Shown piece by piece: positions 1 to 7,737 of a stretch of DNA of 41,989 nt. The notes beneath the pieces are model-generated. The model did no database searches. It saw nothing but the letters and a program-made list of their open reading frames with translations, and had not been told where the DNA came from. Source of the DNA: Sedimentisphaerales bacterium (GTDB lineage Bacteria > Planctomycetota > Phycisphaerae > Sedimentisphaerales > Anaerobacaceae). The stretch lies in NCBI GenBank assembly GCA_016931715.1, contig JAFGEF010000163.1, forward strand, positions 1 through 41,989. Reading direction: 5' to 3'. Within the stretch, counting starts at the first letter, position 1. Each line of letters starts with the position of its first letter. A program made the position numbers and the translations under genes.

Positions 1-1
1 G

Positions 2-223
2 ATGATACAAGACTGGGTCTGGCCGCTCATGGGTGTGTTGGCAGTTGCGGCTCTTATAATTACTGCCGCTGCGTTTATGCTCACAGGTGAGAAGAAAGCT
101 CGTGTCGCAAAAGAGAAGAAGGTCAAGAAAGAGAAACCGCCGAAAGTCAAAAAAGAAAAACCGGTAAAAGTCAAAAAGGAAAAACCGCCGAAACCGGATA
201 AAAAAGCCAAAAAGACAAAGTAA
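2..223 (+). CDS. Small membrane protein with Lys/Pro-rich tail (possibly 5'-truncated)
   Basis: The reading frame begins at the very edge of the window, so the ATG at base 2 may be internal and the gene may be longer upstream. The visible 73 residues start with one hydrophobic membrane helix (about residues 8-28), followed by a strongly basic tail made of near-repeats of a Lys-Val-Lys-Lys-Glu-Lys-Pro unit. This is a single-pass membrane protein with a highly charged, probably cytoplasmic, extension that could bind nucleic acid or acidic surfaces. I do not recognise a family. It converges with the next gene on the minus strand, with about 50 bp between them. Confidence 0.5.
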   Translation: MIQDWVWPLMGVLAVAALIITAAAFMLTGEKKARVAKEKKVKKEKPPKVKKEKPVKVKKEKPPKPDKKAKKTK

Positions 224-276
224 CTTTCTTTGGCATAAAAGAATACGAAATTCAATATAAACCTGATATTTCGCTT

Positions 277-918
277 TTATACGTGTTTTTTAAGAAATTT
301 TTCTGCCTTTTTTACTACCTGTTTTCGGGTATTATTCAGTTGCCTTTTCACAAATTTTATAATGACCTCTTTATCTTCAATTTTGTCGAAAAATTGATCG
401 AAAGTCTCTATTGCATGTCCTATGGCAACGTTTCGACACTCGGGTGACGGCTCGCCATGCAATTCAAAATTTGCTTTTTCAACCTTGAGAATTTCTTTGA
501 TAATTCTTCCCATCATGTATGGTTTGGCTGAAACAATTTTTGCCGAGCCTCCTATGATATTGGCAGCGGTGACCATAACAGGCCCCGTTACAGGAGCGTA
601 AAATTCCTCGAACATTGCATCGAACTTTTTATCAGAATCCGCAACAGCAAGATTTGCGATAGTTAAGATAGCTCCCCATTTAAGAAAGCTGTTGTCACAA
701 ACGCTTAATTTCTTAAAGACATCGAAATAAGGATAAATTAAATCGGGACGCCGCTCGCTGATAAGGCGAAGCACTTTCTCATATCCGAACCTGATACTGC
801 CCTTCGGAACGGATACACCCTCAATGAGCTGCTTAATAAACTGGGGATTTTCTATCGCATAATTTGCAATCTTCTCCGCTTCGCATCCCTTTTTACCCAT
901 TTCCTTTACTATATCCAT
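277..918 (-). CDS. HEAT-repeat-like helical protein
   Basis: A 213-residue, soluble, all-helical-looking protein. Repeated blocks of paired amphipathic helices (for example around residues 35-70, 75-100 and 165-205) resemble HEAT/armadillo-type scaffolds, and the end is very Lys-rich. No catalytic motif or signal peptide is visible, so a cytoplasmic binding or scaffold role is the most that can be inferred. The start is supported by an AGGGGA ribosome-binding site just upstream of the ATG. It lies 28 bp downstream of the PQQ-propeller gene on the same strand and may be co-transcribed with it. Confidence 0.6.
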   Translation of the reverse strand: MDIVKEMGKKGCEAEKIANYAIENPQFIKQLIEGVSVPKGSIRFGYEKVLRLISERRPDLIYPYFDVFKKLSVCDNSFLKWGAILTIANLAVADSDKKFDAMFEEFYAPVTGPVMVTAANIIGGSAKIVSAKPYMMGRIIKEILKVEKANFELHGEPSPECRNVAIGHAIETFDQFFDKIEDKEVIIKFVKRQLNNTRKQVVKKAEKFLKKHV

Positions 919-946
919 ATTTTCCCCTTAAAATATTGTCGATAAT

Positions 947-2293
947 TTAATTTTCTTTCTTTTTTTGTTTTATATCATACGCCATTAAGGAATCACCTCT
1001 TCGGATGTAAAGCCGCCCGTCACAAATGACCGGGTGTGCCCAATGCTCACCGGTTCCTTTTGTAATCTTAAATGAACTGATTATATCAAATCCTTTCGGT
1101 GAAGGTGTTACTAATGCAATATTTCCTTCTCTTTCCTCATAACAATACAGCATTCCGTCGGCGCAGAGGATTGAGCCTTTTCCTATCCATTTATGGTCAT
1201 ACATAACCTGTCCTGTTTTCCAATCCAGGCAAATCCAGTTACCATTCAGATTATTATGCCAGTTGGAACCATAGATATAACCATCATGTAAAATCACTCC
1301 GCCGTGATGACAATCCAAAGTTTTATCTTCCCAAAGAAGGCTGATTTGCCGTCCATCTTCGGATAGTTTCAAAGCAATCCCAACATGGTCATATCCACTG
1401 GTGACATAAAGCTGTCCATCTTTATAAACAGGCATCACTGCATTTTGTATCAGAGTATTGACTTTGCTTTTGGTTTTGTGGTTTTCGACGTAAGGATACT
1501 TCCAGATGACGTCACCCGTTTGCGGATCAATCCCAATAATATACATCGCCGTAACAGTCACGATAATATCCTGTGTCCCTCGCCTGATTATTATTGGAGA
1601 AACATATGCACTTTGTTCGTGGAGACTTTCGCTTTCCCATATAATTTGCCCGGTACGCTTGTCGAGTGCCGCCATTGCAGTTCTTTCGCCGCACGGCGTA
1701 TAAAAAACTTTATTGCCGAATATCAAAGGTGACTCAGCAATACCGAAATTATGACATTTGCCCTCGAATAATTTATAACCGTTTATTTTCCATTCGATCA
1801 TTCTTTTTTTTATATCAATACAAACGACTTCACCTGTCCCGCTGATAACATATGCAAAACCATCATCAATAGTCGGGCTTGAACGTGTGCCGGAATACAT
1901 TTTATGAGCTGTGCCGTAATAGACTTTCCATTTTAATATACCTGACAAATTAAGACAGGTTAGAAATTCCTTTTCATCCTCGGCTCCCGTAACGAAAATA
2001 TTTCCTGACGCAAGCGAAGGTGAAGACCAGCCTATTCCAATGCCATCGCATTTCCAAAGCAATTTGGGACCGCTGCCAGGCCAGATCTTAAGAAGCCCGG
2101 TTTCCGCAGAGCAATTGTCCCGATTCGGGCCATGAAACTGCGGCCACTCAAAAGCCATTGCAGTGATTAAATCTTCATCGGAATTGGAGTATTTTGAAGA
2201 TGGACAAAGTTTATTGATAAGAAACCTGCTGCCTGCATAAAGCAATAGGCATACAAATACTAATATCGCGATTATGACAATTCGCTTTGGCAT
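947..2293 (-). CDS. PQQ-like beta-propeller repeat protein, membrane-anchored
   Basis: 448 residues. An N-terminal hydrophobic helix (about residues 5-22) acts as an uncleaved anchor or signal. The rest is a chain of PQQ/WD-like blades with recurring pieces such as 'ALDKRTGQIIWES', 'GIDPQTGDVIWKY' and 'CLDWKTGQVMYDH', preceded by the 'WPQFHGPNRDN' motif that opens many planctomycete propeller proteins. The fold is that of BamB and quinoprotein dehydrogenases, but no dehydrogenase catalytic domain is seen, so it is probably a periplasmic binding or scaffold protein. There is no ribosome-binding site before the ATG, and a promoter candidate places transcription start almost at the ATG. It is followed by the HEAT-like gene. 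Confidence 0.82.
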   Translation of the reverse strand: MPKRIVIIAILVFVCLLLYAGSRFLINKLCPSSKYSNSDEDLITAMAFEWPQFHGPNRDNCSAETGLLKIWPGSGPKLLWKCDGIGIGWSSPSLASGNIFVTGAEDEKEFLTCLNLSGILKWKVYYGTAHKMYSGTRSSPTIDDGFAYVISGTGEVVCIDIKKRMIEWKINGYKLFEGKCHNFGIAESPLIFGNKVFYTPCGERTAMAALDKRTGQIIWESESLHEQSAYVSPIIIRRGTQDIIVTVTAMYIIGIDPQTGDVIWKYPYVENHKTKSKVNTLIQNAVMPVYKDGQLYVTSGYDHVGIALKLSEDGRQISLLWEDKTLDCHHGGVILHDGYIYGSNWHNNLNGNWICLDWKTGQVMYDHKWIGKGSILCADGMLYCYEEREGNIALVTPSPKGFDIISSFKITKGTGEHWAHPVICDGRLYIRRGDSLMAYDIKQKKKEN

Positions 2294-2300
2294 GTAGTAT

Positions 2301-2330
2301 ATATCATCATAAATATTATACTATTGTCAA
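2301..2330 (-). promoter_or_regulatory. Promoter candidate for the PQQ-propeller gene
   Basis: On the minus strand TTGACA (2330-2325), an 18-bp spacer and TGATAT (2306-2301) form a sigma-70-like promoter. Transcription would start about 7 bases further on, at or next to the ATG at 2293, suggesting a leaderless message. Sequence match only. Confidence 0.45.
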
Positions 2331-2383
2331 GAACATAGACCTGACAAAATGCGGTTTTTTAATATGAAGAACAGAAAAATGAG

Positions 2384-2573
2384 TTCTGCAAAATTGAAGT
2401 TAGACATACTTTAAGAAAGAAAAAATTGCTTGCTTTTTAATTTTTTCTTTCTTAATCAATGAATTTAAAGTATTTATAAATAAGCAGTTAAAGCAATGCA
2501 GCGGATTGTATGAAGAAAATCTTTTAAACCGATTTTCTTCATACAATATATGTCTAACTTCAATTTTGCAGAA
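2384..2573. repeat. Palindromic structured element, copy 1
   Basis: Perfect 25-bp inverted termini (2384-2408 and 2549-2573) enclose two more perfect hairpins. The first has a 17-bp stem (2411-2427 / 2439-2455, A/T-rich, GAAAGAAAAAAT core) and the second a 17-bp stem (2505-2521 / 2531-2547, GAAGAAAATC core). An alternative 9-bp pairing (2406-2414 with 2465-2473) competes with the first hairpin. There is no coding capacity. The layout matches copy 2 at 38415-38590 in opposite orientation. It lies between the divergent side of the PQQ gene and the end of lepB and fills most of that 320-bp gap. It may be a MITE-like mobile element or a multi-hairpin RNA; the sequence alone does not decide. Confidence 0.85.
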
Positions 2574-2614
2574 TCCTTAAGAACATAAAAGAAATGGAGA
2601 CTCCGCTTTAAAAT

Positions 2615-3361
2615 CTACTCGAGCGAATCAAAGAATCTTCCAAGTCTTGGCTGATACTTATCGGTAATGTTGAAGGATGTAATAATTCCTTTTGCTTTCC
2701 CAATGATGCTTTTCCTTTCGACATATCCGAAAATTCTCGAATCCCTGCTGTTGTCCCTGTTGTCACCCATGACAAAATAATGACCTTCGGGCACTTTCCG
2801 CTGATGGAAACTGCGTGCCGCATCAAATGCAGGAAAACTCATAACAGCATGAAAATGACCATCCAGGTCCTCCATTGCCATTTTGCTGTTTTTTATGATT
2901 CTATCTGACAAATAGTGTTTGTACTTTTCATCGATTGGTTTATAATCCAGTTGTTTTCCGTTGATGAAAAGCGTGTTATCTATCATCGAAATCGTATCCC
3001 CCGGCAGAGCTACCACTCTTTTGACCAGTCTTACGCCGTCATCGGGAGAAAAACATACTACAATATCTCCCCTTTGCGGATCCGACCATTTGGCAATTCG
3101 ATGTAATGTAAGAGGCACTCTCAGGTCATATGCAATTTTGTTCACGAAGATTAAATCACCCTCGAGAATTGTCGGATTCATTGAGCCTGTAGGCACCCAG
3201 TTCCAGTCGGCCAGAGAAGATTTGAATGGTATAACCACAAAAATAACAAGAAATATGAACAGCCGCCACTCTTTCCATTGTTTTTTTAGATATTTTTTAA
3301 CATCAATTTTCTTCATTTTTTTTACCCGCAAAATTATATCGTCATTAAACAAAGCCATCAT
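2615..3361 (-). CDS. lepB: Signal peptidase I
   Basis: 248 residues, S26 family. It cuts signal peptides from exported proteins at the outer face of the inner membrane. An N-terminal membrane helix (about 33-50) is followed by the catalytic-serine box 'PTGSMNPTI' (Ser60), 'RGDIVV' (about 98-103), the catalytic-lysine box 'RLVKRVVALPGD' (Lys114) and the conserved C-terminal box 'GDNRDNSRDSR'. All Ser/Lys dyad elements are present. The N-terminus is uncertain: an in-frame ATG 15 codons downstream (MKKIDVKK) is an alternative and neither has a strong ribosome-binding site. It is the last gene of an rplS-yraN-lepB run, a linkage common around ribosomal protein L19. Confidence 0.93.
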   Translation of the reverse strand: MMALFNDDIILRVKKMKKIDVKKYLKKQWKEWRLFIFLVIFVVIPFKSSLADWNWVPTGSMNPTILEGDLIFVNKIAYDLRVPLTLHRIAKWSDPQRGDIVVCFSPDDGVRLVKRVVALPGDTISMIDNTLFINGKQLDYKPIDEKYKHYLSDRIIKNSKMAMEDLDGHFHAVMSFPAFDAARSFHQRKVPEGHYFVMGDNRDNSRDSRIFGYVERKSIIGKAKGIITSFNITDKYQPRLGRFFDSLE

Positions 3362-3436
3362 ACGCGAATTTTATCATAAAGTTCAAATATAACAAAATTT
3401 TGCTTTTTTTCCAGCCAGAAATTACCGGACTAAGAT

Positions 3437-3838
3437 TTATGGTACAAAGGCGTTTTCATAATGTCTTATTTGCGGCTTGCCCTGTAAACCGAGTACTATC
3501 GCAACTATATCAAACCTGAATGGGCGATTTTCAATATTATGTGATGCAATAAAGTATTTAGCCGCACTTTTTAGCTTTTCTTTCTTGGCGGGCGTGATAG
3601 AAGATTCTACATCAGAGAACTTTTCATCTGTTTTCGTCCTGACCTCGACAAAAACTATACAGCCTTCGAAATCTATCATAACAAGGTCTATTTCGCCGGT
3701 CTTACATGAAAAATTTCGGGCGAGTGTTTTCAGACCTTGAGCTTTGAGGAATTTTTCACAGCGTCTCTCCCCCCACCTGCCAAGTAATTTGCGGTTAGAT
3801 AAAAGTTTGCGTCTGTTTATAAAGCGATTAAATATCAA
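3437..3838 (-). CDS. yraN: YraN / UPF0102 nuclease-fold protein
   Basis: 133 residues with the UPF0102 core: 'GRWGERRCEKFLKAQGL' at the start of the fold, the 'TGEIDLVMID' strand carrying the Glu/Asp of the restriction-endonuclease-like (PD-(D/E)xK) fold, and 'IVFVEVRTKT'. The family resembles Holliday-junction resolvases, and its cellular role is poorly defined. The first available start is a TTG at 3838 without a clear ribosome-binding site; the conserved region begins only at about residue 17, so the true start is uncertain. It lies between rplS (97 bp upstream) and lepB (75 bp downstream), a common genomic position for this family. Confidence 0.88.
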   Translation of the reverse strand: MIFNRFINRRKLLSNRKLLGRWGERRCEKFLKAQGLKTLARNFSCKTGEIDLVMIDFEGCIVFVEVRTKTDEKFSDVESSITPAKKEKLKSAAKYFIASHNIENRPFRFDIVAIVLGLQGKPQIRHYENAFVP

Positions 3839-3934
3839 TATCTATGATTAAGGCACAAAGGAATAAAATGGGCAAAGGCATATGATTCTTTGTGCCTCTG
3901 TTTCTTTTCGCCTTTGCAAAGCCAATATTCACAA

Positions 3935-4303
3935 TTATTTTGAAACGGTATGTTCGCTGTGTCGCTGAGACAGTTTGACCGCCTTGCCGGTTCTCTCACG
4001 AAGATAATAAAGCTTGGCTCGCCTGGTTCTGCCGCTCCTGACTGCCTTAATATCAATGATATTGGGAGAATGAATCGGGAAAATTCGCTCGATACCTTCA
4101 TTATTGACTATACGGCGAACCGTAAAATTCTCGTTAATTCCCCTGCCTTTGCGGCTTATCACAGTGCCGGTAAATATCTGCACACGCTCTTTATCGCCTT
4201 CTTTAATCCGGCAGTGAACATCAACAATATCACCTATTTCAAAGTGAGGTACTTTTTTCTTCAGGCATTTGCCTTCAACGGAATCCAACAATGCAGTTTT
4301 CAC
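3935..4303 (-). CDS. rplS: 50S ribosomal protein L19
   Basis: 122 residues, full length for L19, which lies at the interface of the 50S and 30S subunits. Recognisable L19 blocks are 'FEIGDIVDVHCRIKEGDKERVQIFTGTV', 'FTVRRI', 'GIERIFPIHSPNI' and 'RRAKLYYLRERTGKAV'. The start is GTG at 4303, supported by AAGGAG 8 bases upstream. The leader has a TATAAT-like -10 (minus strand, 4350-4345) inside a short GGTATT/AATACC inverted repeat, which could be a promoter or operator. L19 normally follows trmD; here trmD is about 8 kb away on the other strand. Confidence 0.97.
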   Translation of the reverse strand: MKTALLDSVEGKCLKKKVPHFEIGDIVDVHCRIKEGDKERVQIFTGTVISRKGRGINENFTVRRIVNNEGIERIFPIHSPNIIDIKAVRSGRTRRAKLYYLRERTGKAVKLSQRHSEHTVSK

Positions 4304-4487
4304 TGTTTATGCTCCTTTTTTAAGTAAATAAAAGGTATTTTATCATTATAGCGAATACCTTCATCCATCGCCCTTTAGGGCTGTAGAGAACGAAAACGCT
4401 CAAATATCGAATCGAGTATAATAACTGCTTTCCGTATTAAAAACAAGCTTTTTTTTGAATATATGTAAAATTATTCAAAAACAGCGT

Positions 4488-4937
4488 TTATAATCCGTAA
4501 ATTGGCTTTAGCTGCTCTTCCGTTGGCAGTTTTTCATAGTGCTCGCCCGTCGGACCGACGTAACCATCTCCCTCTTTTCTGATTTCGACAGGTGTAATCG
4601 AGCCGTTTTCGTTATGGATTTCAATAATATAGGTTTCTATGATACTTCCGCTAACAGGTTTTTTCCCGTTTTCATGCTTTGGTTCAGTCTGACGGCCCGG
4701 TTGGTTGTCAATCTGTGAGAGAATCTCTCCTAAAGCCAAAACAGATGCTCCAATTGCGGCTCCTTCTCCGGTTTCATCTGATTGATAGCCCACTATCCCG
4801 CCTATGAGCGCGCCTAATATTGCCCTGTCATATATAGGCTTCAGCTTCATCTGCTCGCCGCAGCCTGAGCTGAAAATTAAAATAATTGTTGTTAAAACTA
4901 ATAAAATCTGTGTTTTTTTGCCGTTTTTTGTTTTCAT
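4488..4937 (-). CDS. Glycine-zipper lipoprotein
   Basis: 149 residues. A lipoprotein signal peptide with lipobox 'FSSGC' (Cys26) is followed by a glycine-zipper segment (about residues 41-68: 'ALIGGIVGY', then 'GAAIGASVLALG') like those in outer-membrane lipoproteins of the SlyB/OmpA-associated type. A polar region and a soluble C-terminal part with 'EIRKEGDGYVGPTGEHYEKLPTEEQL' follow. This ending resembles small planctomycete lipoproteins, but no enzyme function is evident. Start supported by GGGAGA upstream. It stands alone: 184 bp to rplS and about 108 bp to the upstream gene. Confidence 0.75.
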   Translation of the reverse strand: MKTKNGKKTQILLVLTTIILIFSSGCGEQMKLKPIYDRAILGALIGGIVGYQSDETGEGAAIGASVLALGEILSQIDNQPGRQTEPKHENGKKPVSGSIIETYIIEIHNENGSITPVEIRKEGDGYVGPTGEHYEKLPTEEQLKPIYGL

Positions 4938-5045
4938 TTGTTTCTCCCAAATCAGCCAACCTAAATCATCTTCACTAAAAAGTTCTCATATTTTATAAGG
5001 CAATATCTTATAATGAAAGCACATAATTTCTCTTTTTTAATTTTT

Positions 5046-6152
5046 TCAAGGTTTTTTGACAGGCGGATCATTTACAAGCAGCGAATCCATATTTCCCGCA
5101 GGCTGGCTGCCCAATACGGGGGGCGTACCTTTGCGAATGTCGCTTCCATTCCTTGATGTATAAATATTATCCTGATTAACACCGCAGAAAGAAACACTTT
5201 CAAACTCCACATGACTATCGAGATACAATACATTTTGTCCTTGATTAGCATGAGTAGGAGCATTTCCTTGTTGTATCATTTCTTTGTCACCATCAGGATT
5301 AAAAGAATTAAAATTCTTAATTTTCCATCTACGTGATGCAATCCACGGATTCCTGTCAGACGCTATCGCTATATCTGAATTGTTTGAAGTCGTTAAAGCA
5401 TTTTTCCCAAAAGACATTTGATAAGCGTAACTATTATGCTTCCAAGGCTCCGACCCAAAATCCCAAAAATCTGTAATGTTCCCATTCTTTATACCATAAT
5501 TTCCAGATTTGAACTCACTCACTTGTTTATCACCTGCACAAATAAATGACTTTGGAGGCACTTCGGCATACTTGACCAGAAGATACAGAAATGATGATAT
5601 TGTCGCAGAACCGCCTGTACCATCCTGATTTAAACCATAGGCTTCCTGTTGAGTTGCGGCATCCCATTTTACACTTGTACCCCATGTAATGTTCTGAGAA
5701 GGAAGCTTATCATCATAATCATTAGCGTAAATAAGCATAGCCTTACCTAAGCCGGAAAGATTCGTGCCGCAAAGTATTCTAAAAGCCGGTAATCTGGCAA
5801 AAAAAGTTGATATCCATAAAATTAATAAGCATCCTCCTATTATTGATAATACAATAGCACCGACAGCAAAACCTCTCCCGGTTACCTTGCCTCCGCTTTT
5901 TTCTATCAAGATATGACTTACAAATCCAAGAATGACTGAAGTTAATAATAAAGAAAGGCTTAAATAACCGGCTAATCTAAGAAATGTTATTGATGTGATA
6001 TTCAAATTATCATAATATTCAGGATCACTATTCCGAGCAATATATGGCACAAAAACGATACCGAGTATTGCACATATTATTGCAATGATTGCAAGCCTGC
6101 TTACTTTGACTTGTACAGACGAACTGGATTCTTCTTTCTGAATATCATTCAT
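5046..6152 (-). CDS. Multi-pass membrane protein with DUF1559-like C-terminal domain (paralogue B)
   Basis: 368 residues from the ATG at 6152, chosen because GGAG lies about 10 bases upstream; an in-frame ATG at 6197 would overlap the preceding gene. The N-terminal part has three or four membrane helices (roughly residues 18-110). The C-terminal domain resembles the DUF1559 (SBP_bac_10) fold of planctomycete pseudopilin-like proteins: 'CGTNLSGLGKAMLIYANDYDD', 'YLLVKYAEVPPKSFIC' and the ending 'HANQGQNVLYLDSHVEF', here with Ser where Gly is usual. It has no type IV prepilin leader, unlike typical members. It is a close paralogue of the gene 20 bp upstream and surely arose by tandem duplication. 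Function unknown. Confidence 0.78.
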   Translation of the reverse strand: MNDIQKEESSSSVQVKVSRLAIIAIICAILGIVFVPYIARNSDPEYYDNLNITSITFLRLAGYLSLSLLLTSVILGFVSHILIEKSGGKVTGRGFAVGAIVLSIIGGCLLILWISTFFARLPAFRILCGTNLSGLGKAMLIYANDYDDKLPSQNITWGTSVKWDAATQQEAYGLNQDGTGGSATISSFLYLLVKYAEVPPKSFICAGDKQVSEFKSGNYGIKNGNITDFWDFGSEPWKHNSYAYQMSFGKNALTTSNNSDIAIASDRNPWIASRRWKIKNFNSFNPDGDKEMIQQGNAPTHANQGQNVLYLDSHVEFESVSFCGVNQDNIYTSRNGSDIRKGTPPVLGSQPAGNMDSLLVNDPPVKKP

Positions 6153-6171
6153 AATTTTTTCTCCAATAAAA

Positions 6172-7353
6172 TCATGGCTTCTGTAGGGGTGGATCATTCA
6201 CGAGCAGCGAATCCAGCTTATCGACAGGCTGGCTTCCAACTTTCGGCGGCGTTCCTTTGCGAATGTCGCTTCCATTCCACGAGGTATAAATATTATCCTG
6301 GTTGATGCCGCAAAAAGACTTGTCCTCAAAATTTACATGACTATCGAGAAATAATACGTTTTGCCCTTCGTCCCGATGACATGGAGCATTGCCAATTTTC
6401 GTAAAGTTTTTACCTCCATCAGGACTAAAGGAATTAAAATTTTTAACTCCCCAGCCTAACGAAGGTATCCATGGATTCCTGTCAGCAGCTACCGCCATGG
6501 CGGGATTGCTTGAGGTTGTTAAGGCATTTGGTCCGTATGGCATATGATACGCATAGCTGTTGTGCTTCCAGGGTTCCGGCCCGAAATCCCAAAGTGAGAT
6601 TAAATCTATATTTCCTGACGGTTTAAACTCGGAAACTCCTTTATCACCTGTGCCATCTTTCGACCTGCTTTGACAGATAAATGACTTTGGTGTAACCTCA
6701 GCATATTTTACCAGTAAATATAAAGAAGATGATATCGTAGCCGAACCGCCTGTACCTTGTGAATTTAAACCATAGGCTTGATGCCGAGTCGCAGCGGCAT
6801 AATTGACTGATTGTCCCCATGTACTGCCCTTTCCTCCTGCGCGAGGAAACTCGTCATCATAATCGTTGGCATAGATGAGCATAGCTTTACCCAAACCAGA
6901 GAGATTTGTTCCGCAAACCATTACAAAAGCAACGCTTCGAGTCCGTGTCAAAAAAAGCACACCCACAGGTAAGATACATCCGAGCACTGAAGCAACAATC
7001 GCTCCGATAGCGAAACTTATTCCTGTTTTTTTCCCGCCGCTTATTTCTATTCCTATCAAGCCTATAAATCCACATATAAAGGCAAGTATGAACATAATAA
7101 GACTTAATAAAAAGAATAAGCCTCTTATTGATGATATGGGACTTTGTGTTCTTGCGTATGGAGCCAAAAAACCAAAGAAAATAAACAACAAACCGCAAGA
7201 GGCTAAAACAATCGCCGCAATTGCAAGCCTGCTTACTTTGATGACAACATGCTCATCTGAATCAGAATCCGGCGTCCATAATAATGGCGTACTGCAATTC
7301 ACACACCTTTTTATATCGTTGCGATTTTCCTGACCGCATTTGAGGCACTTCAT
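6172..7353 (-). CDS. Zinc-ribbon membrane protein with DUF1559-like C-terminal domain (paralogue A)
   Basis: 393 residues from the ATG at 7353 (GGAGG upstream; a TTG five codons earlier overlaps that site). It opens with a zinc ribbon (two Cys-x-x-Cys pairs, 'CLKCGQ' and 'CVNCST', residues 3-20), then three or four membrane helices (about 45-140), then a DUF1559-like domain starting at 'CGTNLSGLGKAMLIYANDYDD' and ending in 'HRDEGQNVLFLDSHVNF' and 'CGINQDNIYTSWNGSDIRKGTPP'. It is highly similar to the next gene downstream, which lacks the zinc ribbon. A strong promoter (7421-7448) precedes it. The family's role is not known; the membrane-plus-zinc-ribbon start suggests a non-pilin use of the domain. 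Confidence 0.8.
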   Translation of the reverse strand: MKCLKCGQENRNDIKRCVNCSTPLLWTPDSDSDEHVVIKVSRLAIAAIVLASCGLLFIFFGFLAPYARTQSPISSIRGLFFLLSLIMFILAFICGFIGLIGIEISGGKKTGISFAIGAIVASVLGCILPVGVLFLTRTRSVAFVMVCGTNLSGLGKAMLIYANDYDDEFPRAGGKGSTWGQSVNYAAATRHQAYGLNSQGTGGSATISSSLYLLVKYAEVTPKSFICQSRSKDGTGDKGVSEFKPSGNIDLISLWDFGPEPWKHNSYAYHMPYGPNALTTSSNPAMAVAADRNPWIPSLGWGVKNFNSFSPDGGKNFTKIGNAPCHRDEGQNVLFLDSHVNFEDKSFCGINQDNIYTSWNGSDIRKGTPPKVGSQPVDKLDSLLVNDPPLQKP

Positions 7354-7420
7354 TTTTGTAACCTCCAATCTTTATTCTCACTGTTTTTAAGCAAAACAAA
7401 CCGCTGACAAAACATTGGAG

Positions 7421-7448
7421 ATTATAAGTGAAATTGGTGCAATATCAA
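7421..7448 (-). promoter_or_regulatory. Sigma-70-like promoter for the DUF1559-like pair
   Basis: Minus strand TTGATA (7448-7443), 16-bp spacer, perfect TATAAT (7426-7421). Start expected near 7414, giving a leader of about 60 bases ahead of the ATG at 7353. Sequence match only. Confidence 0.65.
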
Positions 7449-7526
7449 GATTTTTCACGAAAAAGCCAGATACAATGAAATGAAAAAAAATTGATGGGAG
7501 AATTATTTTCTCAATTCGCAGGATTT

Positions 7527-7566
7527 AAAAAAAGAGTGGGGCTGACCATAGCCGTTGACCAGCCCC
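7527..7566 (-). terminator. Intrinsic terminator after the Ig/cadherin-like gene
   Basis: On the minus strand a GGGGCTG/CAGCCCC stem (7566-7560 with 7544-7538) is followed within four bases by seven T (7533-7527). It lies about 170 bp downstream of the stop at 7738 and upstream of the promoter at 7421-7448, so it separates the two units. The 170 bp between stop and hairpin hold no gene that I can see. Confidence 0.75.
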
Positions 7567-7737
7567 CCATTTAGAAGAAAGGAGTATTATGATGTTAGCA
7601 AAAAACTGAAAAGTCAAAATGTTAAAGGCTAAATTATAGGAACAAAACGCCTGAATTAGCAGTTTTGTTTTTCAGCTTTTCACGTTTTTCCTGCCTTTTC
7701 TACTTATAATATAAATGATTTTTTAATGAATGCCAAA

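Noticed and set aside
1385..1732. Plus-strand frames opposite the PQQ-propeller gene
   Set aside because: Antisense shadows with no ribosome-binding site or recognisable protein sequence.
2608..2826. 72-residue minus-strand frame inside lepB
   Set aside because: Overlaps the catalytic C-terminal box of lepB in another frame and shows no protein-like features.
4452..4481. Hairpin TTTTTGAATA / TATTCAAAAA after the lipoprotein gene as an intrinsic terminator
   Set aside because: For the minus-strand transcript the T-run is in the 5' arm and A residues follow the stem, so it does not fit a standard terminator.
7561..7610. Six-codon plus-strand frame after the hairpin at 7538-7566, with GGAG upstream
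   Set aside because: Too short to support, and the region is explained as the 3' end of the minus-strand Ig/cadherin-like transcript.
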